Source: Diacronema lutheri
Taxonomy: Eukaryota; Haptophyta; Pavlovophyceae; Pavlovales; Pavlovaceae
Direction: 5' to 3'
Length of the DNA stretch: 64,000 nt
NCBI GenBank assembly: GCA_019448385.1
Contig: JAGTXO010000042.1
Location: 1 to 64,000, forward strand
Under the pieces are notes generated by a model. The model was given only the letters and a program-made list of their open reading frames with translations, did not search any database and was not told where the DNA came from. Position 1 is the first letter of the stretch; each line of letters begins with the position of its first letter. Positions 11,101 through 22,446 of the stretch are shown here, one piece after another. The position numbers and the translations under genes were made by a program.

Positions 11101-13168
11101 GCAGCGTCGAGTCGCCGCGCGCCGCGCCGCGCGCCGCGCCGCTCGAGCCTGCGCCCACGCCTCCGGCCGCGCGCGCGTGCGCGCACAGCAGCGTGAGCCA
11201 CGCGCGGCGCAATGGCACGTCCACCGAGCTGAGCGCGCGCAGCGCGAGCGCGCGGCACGCCGCGTCCGCCGCGCGCGACGGCGCGAGCGCGTCGGCGACG
11301 CGCGTCGCGCACGCGTCGCGCGCGGCGGCGAGCACGTGCACCGCCACCTGCTCGGCGATGGCGGGCTGACGGCACGCGGCGGCGACGCACTCGGCGAGCG
11401 CCGCGCAGCGCGCGACGAGCTCCTCCGCGCGCACCGCCGGCGCGCGCTCGCCCCATCGATTCGCAGGCTCGGCGGCGAGCGCGCGCGCGGCCGTGATGGC
11501 GCTCGCGTGCTCGTGCGCTGTCGACAGGGCGGCATCCATCGCTGGATCGAGCGGGCGGAGGTATGCGAGCAGCCTGCCGTCCGCAGCGCCGTCATCGCCG
11601 TCGTCATTCTCGTCGCCCTCGTCGCCACTGCCGTCGCCGCCGCCCCAAACGCCGTCGTTATCGCCCTCGCCGCCGCCGCGCCCGCGGCGCGCGCGCCGCA
11701 CCATCGCAACTCGAATCGCATCGTACGCCGCGGCGCGTGCGAGGAGGCGCGCGCAGGGCTCGGGCAGAGCGCGCGGCGCGAGGTCGGGCGGCAGGCGCAG
11801 CGCTAGCGCGATCGCAAGCTGGTGCAGCGCGCCGAGCTCCGCCGCGCCCATCGCCGCGGTGTCGTCCGCGCCGCCCGCGCCGCGCCAGCGGCCGAGCGCG
11901 CCGCGCGCGCCGCCGCCGTCGCCGTCGCTGTCGCCGTCGCCGTCGCCGCCGCCTTCGCCGTCGCCGTGCGGCACGTCGCCGTAAAAGTCGAGCGCGCTGG
12001 CGACCGCATCGAGGGGCTGCGCGAGCCCCTCGTCGAAGAGCAGCGCCGCCACGTGCGCGTCCGATGCGTTGGCTGCGCCGCCGGTGCCCCCGCGCGCGTC
12101 CGCCGGCGGGTCGCCGCGCGAGCGCAGGCCGCGCGGCAGAAGCGGGAGGAGCTGCGCCGCGAGCGCGCACGCCGCGGGCAGCCGCTCGCGCTCGCGCAGC
12201 AGCGGCGAGAGCGCCTCAAACGCGGCGCGTGCGAGGATGCTCGCCATGTCCGCGAGCCACGCGACACGCACGGCGGGCGGCGCGAGCGCCGCCGTGCGCG
12301 CCGACGCGGCGGCGGGGTCGGCGGCGCGGCGGAGCTCGGTCGCGAGCTTGCGGAAGAACAGCCCCAGCGCGTCGAGCGCCGCCGCCTCGACGCGCGGCTG
12401 CCCGGTGGCGTGGAGGAGCTGGAAGAGCCTAAAAATAGCGCGCCGGTCGAGCGCGAGCGAAACCGCCGGCAGCTCATGCAGCGCGCGCTCGCGCAGCTCG
12501 TCGAGAGCGCGGAGCACGGCGTGCGGACTCGCCAACCGGAGCGCCGCCGCAAGCTCGGAGAGCGCCGCGCCCTCCGCCGGCGTGAGCGGCGCGGGCACGA
12601 GCGCCTCGAGCACCGACGCGTCAAGCGGCAGGAAGAGCTGCTCGCCATCGCCGCGCGCAGCGTGAGGCGCGGTGGCAGCGGCGTGCGCGCGCGCCGCGGC
12701 GGGCAGCGCGGGCAGCAAAGCCGGTTCGGGCGGCTGCAACGCGTCCAGCCGCCGCCGCAGGCTCGCCTCGACGTCGGCCGCGTCGGCGCCCGGCGCGGCG
12801 GGAAAAATCGCCTCGCGCGGCACGCGGAAGAGGCGGTCGATGGCGGCGGCGGCGCGCTCGCGGACAGACGGGTCGGAGTCGACGGCCAGCTGCAGCGCGC
12901 TCACCGCGCCGAGCATCCCGAGCTGCCGCGCCGCGTGCGGATGCTCGGCGAGCGCGCCGACGAGGTCGATCGCGCCCGCGCGGAGCGACGGCTCGGCGCT
13001 CGGCAGGAGCTGCAGCAAGTTGTGCTGCAGCTCGCGCTCGTAGGCGAGGTCGGCCGGTACGAGCAGCCCGTCTGCCAGCTTCGACAGCAGCGCGCGCAGC
13101 GCGCGAGCCCGCACGTCTGCCAGCGGGTGCGCGAGCTTGAGCGGCAGCTCGCCGAGCGCGGCGGGCAT
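2524..13168 (-). CDS. RTTN: Rotatin-like centriole/basal-body protein (ARM/HEAT repeats)
   Basis: Rotatin (Ana3 in flies) is a large helical-repeat protein needed for centriole and basal-body assembly. The N-terminus from the Met at 13168 ([20 protein letters not shown] and the following [17 protein letters not shown]) follows the rotatin N-terminal domain. The rest is Leu/Ala-rich ARM/HEAT-like helices, with a C-terminal armadillo-like exon ([18 protein letters not shown]). Inferred exons: 13168-5190, 3738-3669 and 3366-2524, giving 2,963 residues. Phases agree (2, then 0) and the joined segment reads [19 protein letters not shown] followed by [11 protein letters not shown]. Met38 of the longer frame was chosen because it aligns with the family start. 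The protein is longer than animal rotatin (about 2,200) because of Gly/Asp/Ala-rich inserts. It lies 129 bp downstream of QSOX on the same strand. It implies a flagellated life stage. Confidence 0.82.
3739..5189 (-). other. Rotatin intron 1, built of duplicated 5' splice sites
   Basis: The donor is GCGAG|GTGCGTG at 5190/5189 and the inferred acceptor CTGCCCAG ends at 3739. Almost the whole left-to-middle part of the intron is a minisatellite whose unit contains the exon end, the donor and a G-run (sense strand). About 350 bp next to the acceptor (3739-4085) is not part of the array. Which copy of the donor is used cannot be told from sequence. Confidence 0.7.
4086..5220. repeat. 12-copy minisatellite with C-run spacers
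   Basis: Twelve near-identical copies of a core that reads CTGCACGCACCTCGCAACAA on the plus strand and continues with TGGCCGGCAGGTGGTGGCGC. They start near 4087, 4179, 4282, 4362, 4471, 4553, 4641, 4753, 4837, 4943, 5056 and 5180. Spacing runs from about 80 to 124 bp and varies with the length of C homopolymers between copies. Most copies are followed by CAACCAAACCCTCCCC. The copy near 4837 has CCTGCAGG for CCGGCAGG. The last copy joins directly to rotatin exon 1. Confidence 0.95.
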
Positions 13169-13297
13169 GGCCCCAAATGCGCGCGAAACCGGCCGCGGAA
13201 CACTGAACAAGTGAAAACTCGCCAAACGGGCGTCTTCCTCCATGGAGGTCACGCCGATGCGCGGTGCGATCCAACTCAACGCGGTCCGGCCTGCGCT

Positions 13298-16140
13298 TCA
13301 GCTCCACATTTCCGTCCCGGGCTGCTCAGGCAACCGCGCGTAGCCGCCAGGCCGGACGCCCGCGCCCGCGCCCGCAATCGCGGGCGCTCCCGCGCCGCCG
13401 CTCACTGGCGCCCAACGCGGCTGCTCAGGCGTGCGCGCTCCCACACCCGCCGCTGCCGCCTCCTTCTCTTCCGCCGCCGCCTCCGCCGCCTCCGCCGCCG
13501 CCGCCGCCTCGTCCGCCGCCGCCTCGCGATCGAGCTGCGCGCCCACCTTGCGGTCCTCAAGCGCCTCGAGCTCGAGCGAAAGGCGTTCGCAGCGCGAGCG
13601 GCACAGCCACGGCATGCCCGCGAGCAGGCAGCACAGCGCGCAGAAGACGAGCGCGAGCGCCGGCGCTTGCCAGCTGTCTCCGCGCGGCTCGATGGCCGGC
13701 CCCGCCACGACTGCGCTTGCGCGCTCGCGCGCACACCTGAAGTGCCCATCGCTCGACTCGCGCGAGCAGTACGTCTCGGCCAAGAAGCCGAGCACGCTGG
13801 GCACGATCCACTGCGTACGCGTCTCGTCGAGGCACGCGCCGCACGCGCGCGGCGACGGGAAGAGCTCCTTGGGGTGCGAGACGTCGACGGGCGCGCCCGC
13901 AGCCGCGGCGGCGCGCTGCTCGGCGGCGAGGCGGATATTGACTGAGTTGTGCCGCTGCCACAGCCACAGGATCGCCTCTTCGCGCAGGATGCCGCGCGCG
14001 AGCTGCGCGCGAGACGCGCGAGACGCGTCGCGCGCACGGGGTGAAGTGGGCTCGGTCGGGACGTGCACGCGAGTAGGGCCCTGCACGGGCGCGCGGGCCG
14101 TAGCCGAGGCGCAGCCCAGCGCCCCCCCCCCCCCCCCCCCACCCCAATGGCGCACACGAACCTTCCGTCCAGCGTGCACGCGCAGCGGCACGCGCGCGCA
14201 CGCCAGCGCACGTTGCTCTCGAGTTTGTCGGCTTGCACCATGGCCAAAAAGTGCGCCCGACACACCAAGCACGAGAAGAAGTGGGCGACGTAGCCGCGCA
14301 CGGCGCGCAGCGCATTCGCCGCCTCCCCAGCCGTGCCGCTGTTCGCAACGAGCGTGTGGAAGAGCAACCAGAGAGAGCACGGGTAGCCTCGCAGCTCCGG
14401 GCGCTCGCCCGCGCACTGCGACCACGCGCGCGCGCGCGCCGCGCCGCGCGACGCGCCGGCGCCCGCCACGGGCGGCGATGGCAGGTGGAAGCGACCGCCG
14501 CCATCGTTCGCGCCGAGCGCCGCGCGCCACACGCCAACCGTCAGGTTGGCGCCACGCGCGCGCACGCGCGCGAGCTTGTGCCGCGCGCGCTCGAGGACGG
14601 CGCGGTTCTCCGCGGCGGGGAACGACGAGGCGAGGGCGGCGAGGAAGGCGTCAAGCGCGGCGAGCGGCTCGGCGCCGAGCGCGCCGCCGGCCGCTCCGGC
14701 GATCGCGAGCGGCACCTCCGATTCGAATGCGTACTCCACGGCGGCGGTGAGGTCGGCCATGCTGACTGGCACCGCGCCGTCGCCATCCTGCGCGGCATCG
14801 TCGCCATCGTTGTCGTCGTCCGAAAACGACCAGCTGCCGCCATGGCCGCCGCTCGCATTCGTCGCGCTCGTGCCGCCTGCCGTGGCCGACGCGGCAGGCG
14901 GCGGCAGGTGCGTGTCGAGCCACACCTCGATCGGCCGCGGCCCGGCCGTGAAGCCGCCCACGTATTCCAAGTACGCGGGCGTGTCCGCCGCGCCGCGCGT
15001 GACCGCGCCCCCGCCCGCAGGCGAAGCAGCCGCGTCGGTCGGCGGCACGGCAGCGCGCGTGCGGCTCGCCGCCTTCTCCACGGCGAGCAGGCCGCTGCGC
15101 GAAGCGGTGAGCGCGCTGTCGTCCGCACCGCCGAGCGCGACGTTGGCGCGTGACGCGAGTCGACGGCGCGAGCGCCGGTCGGGTGCGGGCGCGCGGTGAG
15201 ATACGGCGGCCGCAGGGGACGCAGCGGTCGCCGCCGGTGCGGGCGCGGAGCCATCGTTCAGGATGGCGGGCAAGCTTTCAACGGGCAGCACGAAGAGCGC
15301 GGGCTCGAGGGTCGTCGTTGTCGCCGCCGCCGCCGCAACATGCGCGCCGCGCGCGGTTGAGACGCGCGGCGCGGCGCCGGGCGGGAGCGCGAGCGCCTCG
15401 AGAAGGCCCGGATGCGCAGGGTCGACGACGTGCGCGAACGCGGCGCGGCGGCCGAAGCGGTAGGCGAGCTGCTGCGCGTCAATGTTTGCGCCGAGCGTCT
15501 CCGGCCAGAAGAGCACCGCCGGCACGCGCCGCGTGCGCGCGCCGCCGAGCACGCGCGCGGCGGCCGCGCGGTCCGTAACCGACTGAAACAGACTCGGCAG
15601 TTTGGGCAGCAGCCAACTCGCGAGCTCGGCGGCGCTTTCAAAGCCGCCGACGTGCATGGGCGAGCCGTCAGTGGAGATGCCATCGCCGTCGGCCACGTCC
15701 GCGCTCGCGCCAACGCCGCCGCCACCGCCGCTCGCGTTGCGCGCGGACGGCGCGGCGGCGCCGTCCGCGGCCGCTCTTTCGCTTCCGCCACCGACTGCGT
15801 TCGGCCGCCAGACGAAGAGTGTGGGGAAGCCGGTGACGCCGAGCCCGAGGCACGCGTCAGTGTACGTCGCGCAGTCGATCGCGCCTATCGTCACGCTCTC
15901 CGTCCAGCTGCTCAGGTTTGCCGCGAGCGCCTCGTACGTTGGCGCAAACGCCTGGCAGTGGCCGCACCACGACGCGTACGCCTCGAGGACCCACGTGCGG
16001 TGCTGGTCGGCGCGGATGGCGTCGAGCTGATACGGGTGCAAACTCGCGACCGCCGAGCTCGCGCCGTACAGCTGCGCGCGGGCTGCCGCCGAGCAGAGCG
16101 CCAGGAGGCCGGCCATCTCGATCCGCCGCCGGCCCACCAT
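13298..16140 (-). CDS. QSOX: Quiescin sulfhydryl oxidase (QSOX)
   Basis: QSOX makes disulfides in secreted proteins by passing electrons from a PDI-like thioredoxin domain to an Erv/ALR flavin domain and then to oxygen. A signal peptide (MAGLLALCSAAARA within the first 22 residues) is followed by a thioredoxin domain with WCGHC (C59/C62 counted from 16140). The Erv domain shows SLWLLFHTLVANS and the redox CLVC followed by RAHF. Exon 2 continues with LWLWQRHNSVNIRLA, a CGAC pair and one transmembrane helix (LALVFCALCCLLAG), as in QSOX of animals and plants. Exons 16140-14212 and 14002-13298 join in phase 0 (ESN|LARGIL) to give 877 residues. The 209-bp intron holds a homopolymer at 14122-14141. 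The start could also be Met at 16116. It is expected in the ER/Golgi membrane or lumen, and is divergent from Rab11. Confidence 0.9.
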
Positions 16141-16282
16141 CACGCCGCCGTTCCGAGTTGGCCTTCCAACTCTTTTGGGCGGCACGATGGCGGCTTGGCG
16201 GCGGCTTGACGGAGGTGGTGACACTTTCGACTTTCTCCCCGGGGCACCCGACTGGGAGGGAGGAGGCCGCCGACAAGGCAGC
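16141..16282. promoter_or_regulatory. Shared upstream region of QSOX and Rab11
   Basis: A 142-bp gap between two divergent start codons must hold the 5' UTRs and promoters of both genes. I see no TATA-like box. Confidence 0.5.
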
Positions 16283-17085
16283 ATGGGCGCTGTTCGGTGC
16301 GCGCGGCGCGAGGCCCTGCGGGCGGGGGACGGTGGCAGTGTGGCTCGGCGCGTCGCGCCACCCAAGCGCCCCGCCTCGCCGCGCGCTCGCCGCGCGCGTG
16401 GCCCTGGCGGCGAGCGCCGCCGACCTGCCACGAATGCCGCCGCGCGCCGCCGCCGCGCAGCGCGGACGACGACTACGACTACCTGTTCAAGGTGGTGATC
16501 ATCGGTGACTCGGGCGTGGGCAAATCCAACCTGCTCTCGCGCTTCACGCGCAACGAGTTCCACCTCGACTCAAAGTCGACGATCGGCGTCGAGTTTGCGA
16601 CGCGCTCGATCCAGCACGACAACAAGATCATCAAGGCGCAGATCTGGGACACGGCGGGGCAGGAGCGGTATCGTGCGATCACGAGCGCGTACTATCGCGG
16701 CGCGGTCGGCGCCCTCCTCGTCTACGACATCTCGAAGAGGCTCACGTTCGACAATGTCGAGCGGTGGCTCAAGGAGCTGCGCACGCACGCCGACCCGTCG
16801 ATCGTCGTGATGCTCGTGGGCAACAAGTGCGACCTGAAGCACCTGCAGGCGGTGCTCACCGAGCATGCCAAGGGCTTTGCCGAGCGCGAGAAGCTCGCCT
16901 TCATTGAGACCTCCGCGCTTGATTCGACTAACGTCGACGTCGCGTTTGAATCGATCCTCGTCGACATTTACAACATCGTCACGCGCAAGGCGCTCGACCA
17001 GGGCGAGCCGCCCAAGCCGGCGCACAACACGATCTCGCTCAACGATCCCGCCGCGCCCGCGAAGAAGAGCGGCGGCTGCTGCTGA
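16283..17085 (+). CDS. RAB11: Rab11/RabA small GTPase
   Basis: A membrane-traffic GTPase of recycling endosomes and post-Golgi vesicles. All G boxes are present: GDSGVGKS (P-loop), the switch I threonine in [16 protein letters not shown] (switch II), NKCD and ETSAL. The N-terminal [15 protein letters not shown] and [11 protein letters not shown] are typical of Rab11. The C-terminus GGCC is a geranylgeranylation signal. The proposed start is ATG at 16283 with a 14-nt first exon (to 16296), a 164-bp intron (donor GTGCGC, acceptor ending at 16460) and exon 2 at 16461-17085. Phases agree and the N-terminus becomes MGAVRADDDYDY. The alternative unspliced reading adds an Arg-rich stretch that Rab proteins lack. 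Confidence 0.93.
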
Positions 17086-17394
17086 CCGCCCGCGCCGCCT
17101 AAAGCGCCCTCTCGCCGTCGCATGGCCCGGCGCGCGCGCTGCGCACTGCGCCGATGCTCGGCTTTGCGCCCGGAGCCGGGTGGTAGGGTGGCCTGCGCGG
17201 CCGCGCCGCTGCGCAGGCGAGGGCTGGCATCAGCGCATCATCGCGCGCGCGTGGCAGAGGACGTGTCACAGGCCACACGATAGGCAGCGCCGGGCACACG
17301 AAGCTGGGCCTTTCGTGAGGCTTTTCAGCTGGGACCAGGCCACAGGTGGAGCCGCCTCACTGGCGAGCTGACACTCGTCGGCATGCGGCCATGC
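17086..17394. other. Intergenic 3' regions of convergent Rab11 and ATM-like genes
   Basis: 309 bp between two stop codons. No ORF of note, no RNA gene and no clear AATAAA signal was seen. Confidence 0.5.
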
Positions 17395-20300
17395 CTAAAG
17401 CCATGCGCCCCAGCCGTGCTCCATCTCAGCCAGTCGAGCCGGGTCGATCGCCTCGGCGATGAGCCGCGCGACTTGTCCGCCCGCCGACAAAGGCTCGCTG
17501 CCCTCGACGCCATCGACTCTCTCTCGCGCGCGCGCAACCGCCGCCGCGCCCGCCGCGCCATTGTCCGCCGCGCCGAGCGCCCACTCGAGCAGCGGGTCGT
17601 GCTGCAAAACGGCCATCGCCGAGAGGAGCGCGCCGCGCGCGCCGCCGGCGCGCAGCGCGACAGCCGTCGCCTCGGCCGCGGCGCGGAAGCCGGCGCGGCC
17701 GCCGCCGTCGATGCCCGCAACGCCCAGGCAGTGGACGGTCTCGCGCGTCAATCGGAACGGCACCGCCTCTGCGCGCGCGCCCGCGTCGCCCGGCGCGCGC
17801 TCGCCAAGGCCGCAGTGCACCAGCCGCCCCGAGCGCGCGCATAGTCGAACGTTGCTCGCGGACCGACCTCCGAGCGCGAGCGCCCAGCCGCACACGGCGC
17901 CCGCCGCGGCGCTTGCGGCGAACTCGACGCGCGCGGCGTGCCAGCGCTGAGCGTCTGCCCACGCCTCGCTGAAGAAGAAGCGGAGCAGGGGTGGGCCACG
18001 CGCCCACGCCGCACGCAGCGCGGCCTCGCGCGAGCCGACGGTGCCGCCATTGCCGCCGCCGCCTTCGTCGCCCACGCACGCGGCGGCCGCGTCGCCGTCG
18101 TCGCCCGGCGCGGCGCGCTTGAGCGACGTGGCGCGCCCGCCGCGTGGCGACGCGCCGGTGCTGCCGCCGCCCGCCGCGCACGCCGCTCCGCCGTCGAGGC
18201 GCGCGAGCTCGGGCGCGCGCAAGGTCGGCTTCGCGCCGCCCGGCGCGAGCCGGCCGGCGGCCGAATCGAGCCAGTCGGACACGCGCGGCGCATCGGCGAC
18301 CCACTCGCGCACGCACACGCCGCGCGCGTGCCGCAGCAGCGCGCACCTCGGCGCCACCACGGCGAGCGCGCGCCGCGCGGCCGCGCGATCGTCGGCCAGT
18401 CCGCCGTTCAGAATACCCACCAAGAAGCGAGCGGCCTCCATGCGGCGCGCGCGCGCGGGCGCAGCGCTATCGACGCTCACGTGCAGCGCGACGGTGCGGC
18501 CGCGCGCGTCGAGTGCCCACACCAACGCCTCGAGCGCGCCGCCCACGCCGTCCGCCACCGCGCCGCCGCAGTCCGCGCGGTCCTCCAAGGCGCCGCCATC
18601 GTGCGCCTCCAGGGCGCCGCCATCGTGCGCCTCGCCATCGAAAGTGTGAGTGTCGGTGCGAGCGCGCACGATGCGGAGCGTGCCGGCGAAGCGCACGATG
18701 GCTGTGCATTCCCACTCGTGCGCCGAGCTGGCGCCGACCGCGCCGATGACGCTGGCATCGCCTCCGCCGTCGTCGTCATCGTCGTCGTATTCGCCGCCGC
18801 CGGCGCCCGCGCCGCGCGCGCGCACCGGCCCCATCCCCGCGCAGTCGCCGCCCTGGCGAGTGAGGGGGCTAGGCATCGCGATCCCGCGCAGCTCGTGCAG
18901 CTGCGCGCCCATCGGCACGCCCGCCGCACGCAGCGCGCGGCCGAGCGCGCCGCGCGCCGGGCCGCGTATGGCCGCCGCCGTCGCGCGCCGGCCGCGCGAT
19001 CCGGCCAGAGCCCCGGCGAGGTCAGCGCAGCCGCGCACGAGCGCGCGCGCGCCGGCGAGCAGAGGCGCGTTCGCTGCGCCAACGCGGTGAATCAGCGCCT
19101 CGATGGCGGGCTCGTGCACCGCCACCTGCCGCTCGCCGCTCGCCGTGCGCCCGTCGCCGCCGCCGCCGTCCACGCCGCCGCCGCCGCCGCCGTCGTCGCC
19201 GCCGTCGCCGCCGCCGTCGCCGCCGTCCACGCCGCCGTCGGCCTCGAGCGCCAGAAGGGCGTACAGACACGGCGCGAGCGCTGTGAGCGCGCCGTGGAGG
19301 AGCAGCGACTCGACCATCGGCCGCATCACCGCCGCCAGCGGCACGCACTGCGCCCCATTGCGCCCGCCCTCGCCCTCGCCCTCAGCTGCACCAGCGTCGG
19401 CAGCGCCCGCGCGGCGCCGCGCGATGGCGGCCGCGCGCGCGGCTGCAGCCGAGCCGCGCGCCGAGAGTAGGGCGGCGAGCGGGGGCAGGTGCGGCGCGAA
19501 GGGCGCGAGCGGCTGCACGGGCGCAGCCGCGCTCGGGTCGACGAGCAGCGTGCGCAGCTGCCGTGCCATGTCTCCATCGCTCGCGCCATGTGCGAGCATG
19601 AGTTGGATGATACGGCCGGCGCGCGCGCTCGCGCCCGCGGCGGAGGATGGCAGCGCGGCGCGCGCGCCGCCCGTGGCGATGGCGGGTGCGCTCGCCTGCG
19701 CGCCGAGTCGCAGTGCGTGCAGGTTTGCACTCAGCTCAGTCACGCGTAAAGAGGCCAATGCTCCGCTCGCGCCCGCGCCCGCGCTCACGCCCGCATCTCC
19801 CGCCGTCGACGCTGACGACGCGCGCAGCTCGTCGAGCTTCTTGGAGAGCGCCTGCTTGTGCGAGGCGAGCGCGTGCCGCGTGCGCCGGTCGAGCGGCGCC
19901 GGCGCCGGCTGCGGCTGCGGCTGCGCGAGCGAAAGCGCACGAGAGCCCGCAGGCGGCGGCGCCGAGTCGCGTTTGCCCGCGCCTCGACCGGTGCCGCCGC
20001 CTGCGCCGACGCGGCCGCCAGCGCCCCCATTGCCGCCGGCGCTCGTGTCCGCGCCGCTGCCCGTCGAGCCCCCGCCCTCGCCGCCAGCCGCAGAGCTTGC
20101 CGCTGGCGGCGCGGGCCGAAGCAGCGCGTCGACGGCGGCAAGCTCTGCGGCCAGCCGCGCCTCGAGCGCGCGCCGCCCCCTCACGTCCGCAGACGCGGCC
20201 TCCGCCTCCGCGGCCGCGGTCGCGTCGGCGCAAAAATCGGCGAGCGCACACAGCGCCTCGCACCGCGCACCGAGCGCGCGCCGCTCGGCCGCGCCCGCGC

Positions 20301-22415
20301 CCGGCACGCCCGCCGCGAGTGCCGCGCGCGCGGCTCGGTGCACATCCGCCGAATCCGCCACCGCAGGCTGCAAAAAGTCGGTTTGCACTGCTGCCGCGCC
20401 TGCGGATCGGGTCGTCACGTTCCACTGCGCGCAGCGCACGCGCGCGCGCACGAGCAGGCACGCAATGTCGGTCTGGGTCTCAAGCGCGCTGCGGCCACCG
20501 CCGCCGCCGCCACCAGCCGCCGCCGCGCTAAGCGCGAGCAACGCCGCGCCGCCTCCGCCGCCCGCCGCGCTCGCGGCGAGGCGTCCGTCCGCCTCGAGCG
20601 AGCGAATCAGCTCGCGCAGCTTTGCGATTGCGTCCGAAGCGCCCGCGCCGCACGGGCCGCCAAACCCGCCGCCACCGCCGCCATCGCCATCGGAGCCGCC
20701 GCCGCGTCCGCCGCCGCCACCACCGCTCGCAAAGACGCCGCCGCCGTCGCCGCCGCCGCAGCCGCCAGCACCACCGATGCCGCCACCACCCGCCGCCGCC
20801 GCCCACATGAGCTCCGCCTGCTCGAGATGCCACGCGGCCACCGCGACGCCTCCTTCCTCGGGGGCGAGTCGGCGCGCCTCGAAGAGCATTCGCACGGACA
20901 GCCCGTCCGCGCCGCCCGCGCGCGCAAGCCGGGCGCGTTCGAGCGCGCACGCCGCCGCTTGCCGCTCGGCACCCAGCGCGCGTAGCAGCGCGCCGTGGAG
21001 TGCGAGGACCGGCTCGGCGAGCGAGAGCGGTGCCGGCCCAAGCGTGCGCGCGCACGCCTCACAGCGCGCGCCGAGCGCCTGGCGTGCGCCGCGCGGCGCG
21101 TGGGCGAGCGTGAACGCGTCGACGCTGCCGTCGGCGCCATCGGGCGCGACGCCGCCGAGCGCGCCGCCGAGCGCACCGCCGTCAACGTCGCTGTTGGCGC
21201 GGTAGCCGCCCCACAGGAGCGCGCCGAGCGCGCTAAGCTCCGCCGTGAGCGCGAGCGCGGTGAGCCGCCGCCCGCCGAGCGCGCAATTCGCCTCGCCGCC
21301 CGTCGCGCGCGACACGGCGCCCAGCTCAACGCCAAGCATGCGGTGCGCGCTCTCGGCCTCCGCCCAGAAGGACGCGCGCTCGCCGCGGCACAGAGCGCGC
21401 GCGCACGCGAAGATGCGCGCGTGCGCGCCCGCACGCGCCCCGGGTGGCGGCGGCGGGTAGCCCCACAAGCCGATCCGCCATGCTGCCTCGTACGCCGCCT
21501 CCTCCGCGAAAGTGCCGCAGCCCATCTCGTCCGCGCCATCGTAGCGCATCGCGTGCGGGCGGCCGCTCTCCGGCACGCCTGCTGCCGCCTCGCCCGCCGC
21601 GCCGACGCTCGCGTCGAGCTGTGGCGCCACGATCGACAGCAGCGCGTGCAAGCCGAGGTCCTGCATCGCCCTGAGGGCATGCGCGCCACCGCCGCGCGCG
21701 CGCGAGGCGGCAACGCCGAGCGCGGCCGCTTGCGCGTGCGCGTCCAAGGCGCGCAGCCTGCCCACCGCAGCCCACTCGCCAGCCTCCGCGTGGAGCCCAA
21801 AGTCCAGTTCGCTCAAGCCGCCGCCGTCGCCGCCGCCGCCATCGCCGCCGCCGCCATCGCCGTCGCCGTCGTCGTTACACGCGTCGAGCATGCCAAACGA
21901 GGCCGTAACGCCCCTGCCGTCGGCCGTGTCCTCGTGCGCGCCGCCCTCGTCGGCACACGCGCCTAGCGCATGCATGGTCTCTGCGTCCCATGCATCCCCT
22001 GCGTCCCCGCCGTAACACCCGTCCTGCTCGGCGGCGGTCGCATCCGCATCGCAGCCGTGGCCCGCGCCTGCGTCCGCGCCGGCCGTGCGCGCCGCGAGCA
22101 CGCGCAGCGCGCGACGCGCCAGCCTCTCTGCCTCCACCTTGGCCCCCGCGCGCGCCCCCGCCCCGCCCGTCGCGCGGTACGAGCCCGCACACAGCTCCAA
22201 GTAGCGCAGCGCGCGTGTGGCCATCCCACAATCGAGCGCTGCGCGCGCGGCCGCGCACAAATCGATGGCTTCCCAGAAGGCGGCAGCGCCAGCGGGCCCG
22301 ATTGGTAGCACGCGCACGCCAGACGATAGTGGCGGGCCACCATTCGCACCTCCTCCGCCGCCCCTGCCGCCGAACCCATCGCCGCCACCGCCGCCGCCGT
22401 CGCCGCCGTCGCCGC

Positions 22416-22446
<31 letters not shown>

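Noticed and set aside
13169-13279. Longer N-terminus of rotatin (Met at 13279)
   Set aside because: The rotatin family begins at the helix starting from the Met at 13168; the upstream 37 residues look like 5' UTR.
17086-17394. tRNA or small RNA gene between Rab11 and the ATM-like gene
   Set aside because: No cloverleaf or box A/B pattern could be found by eye.
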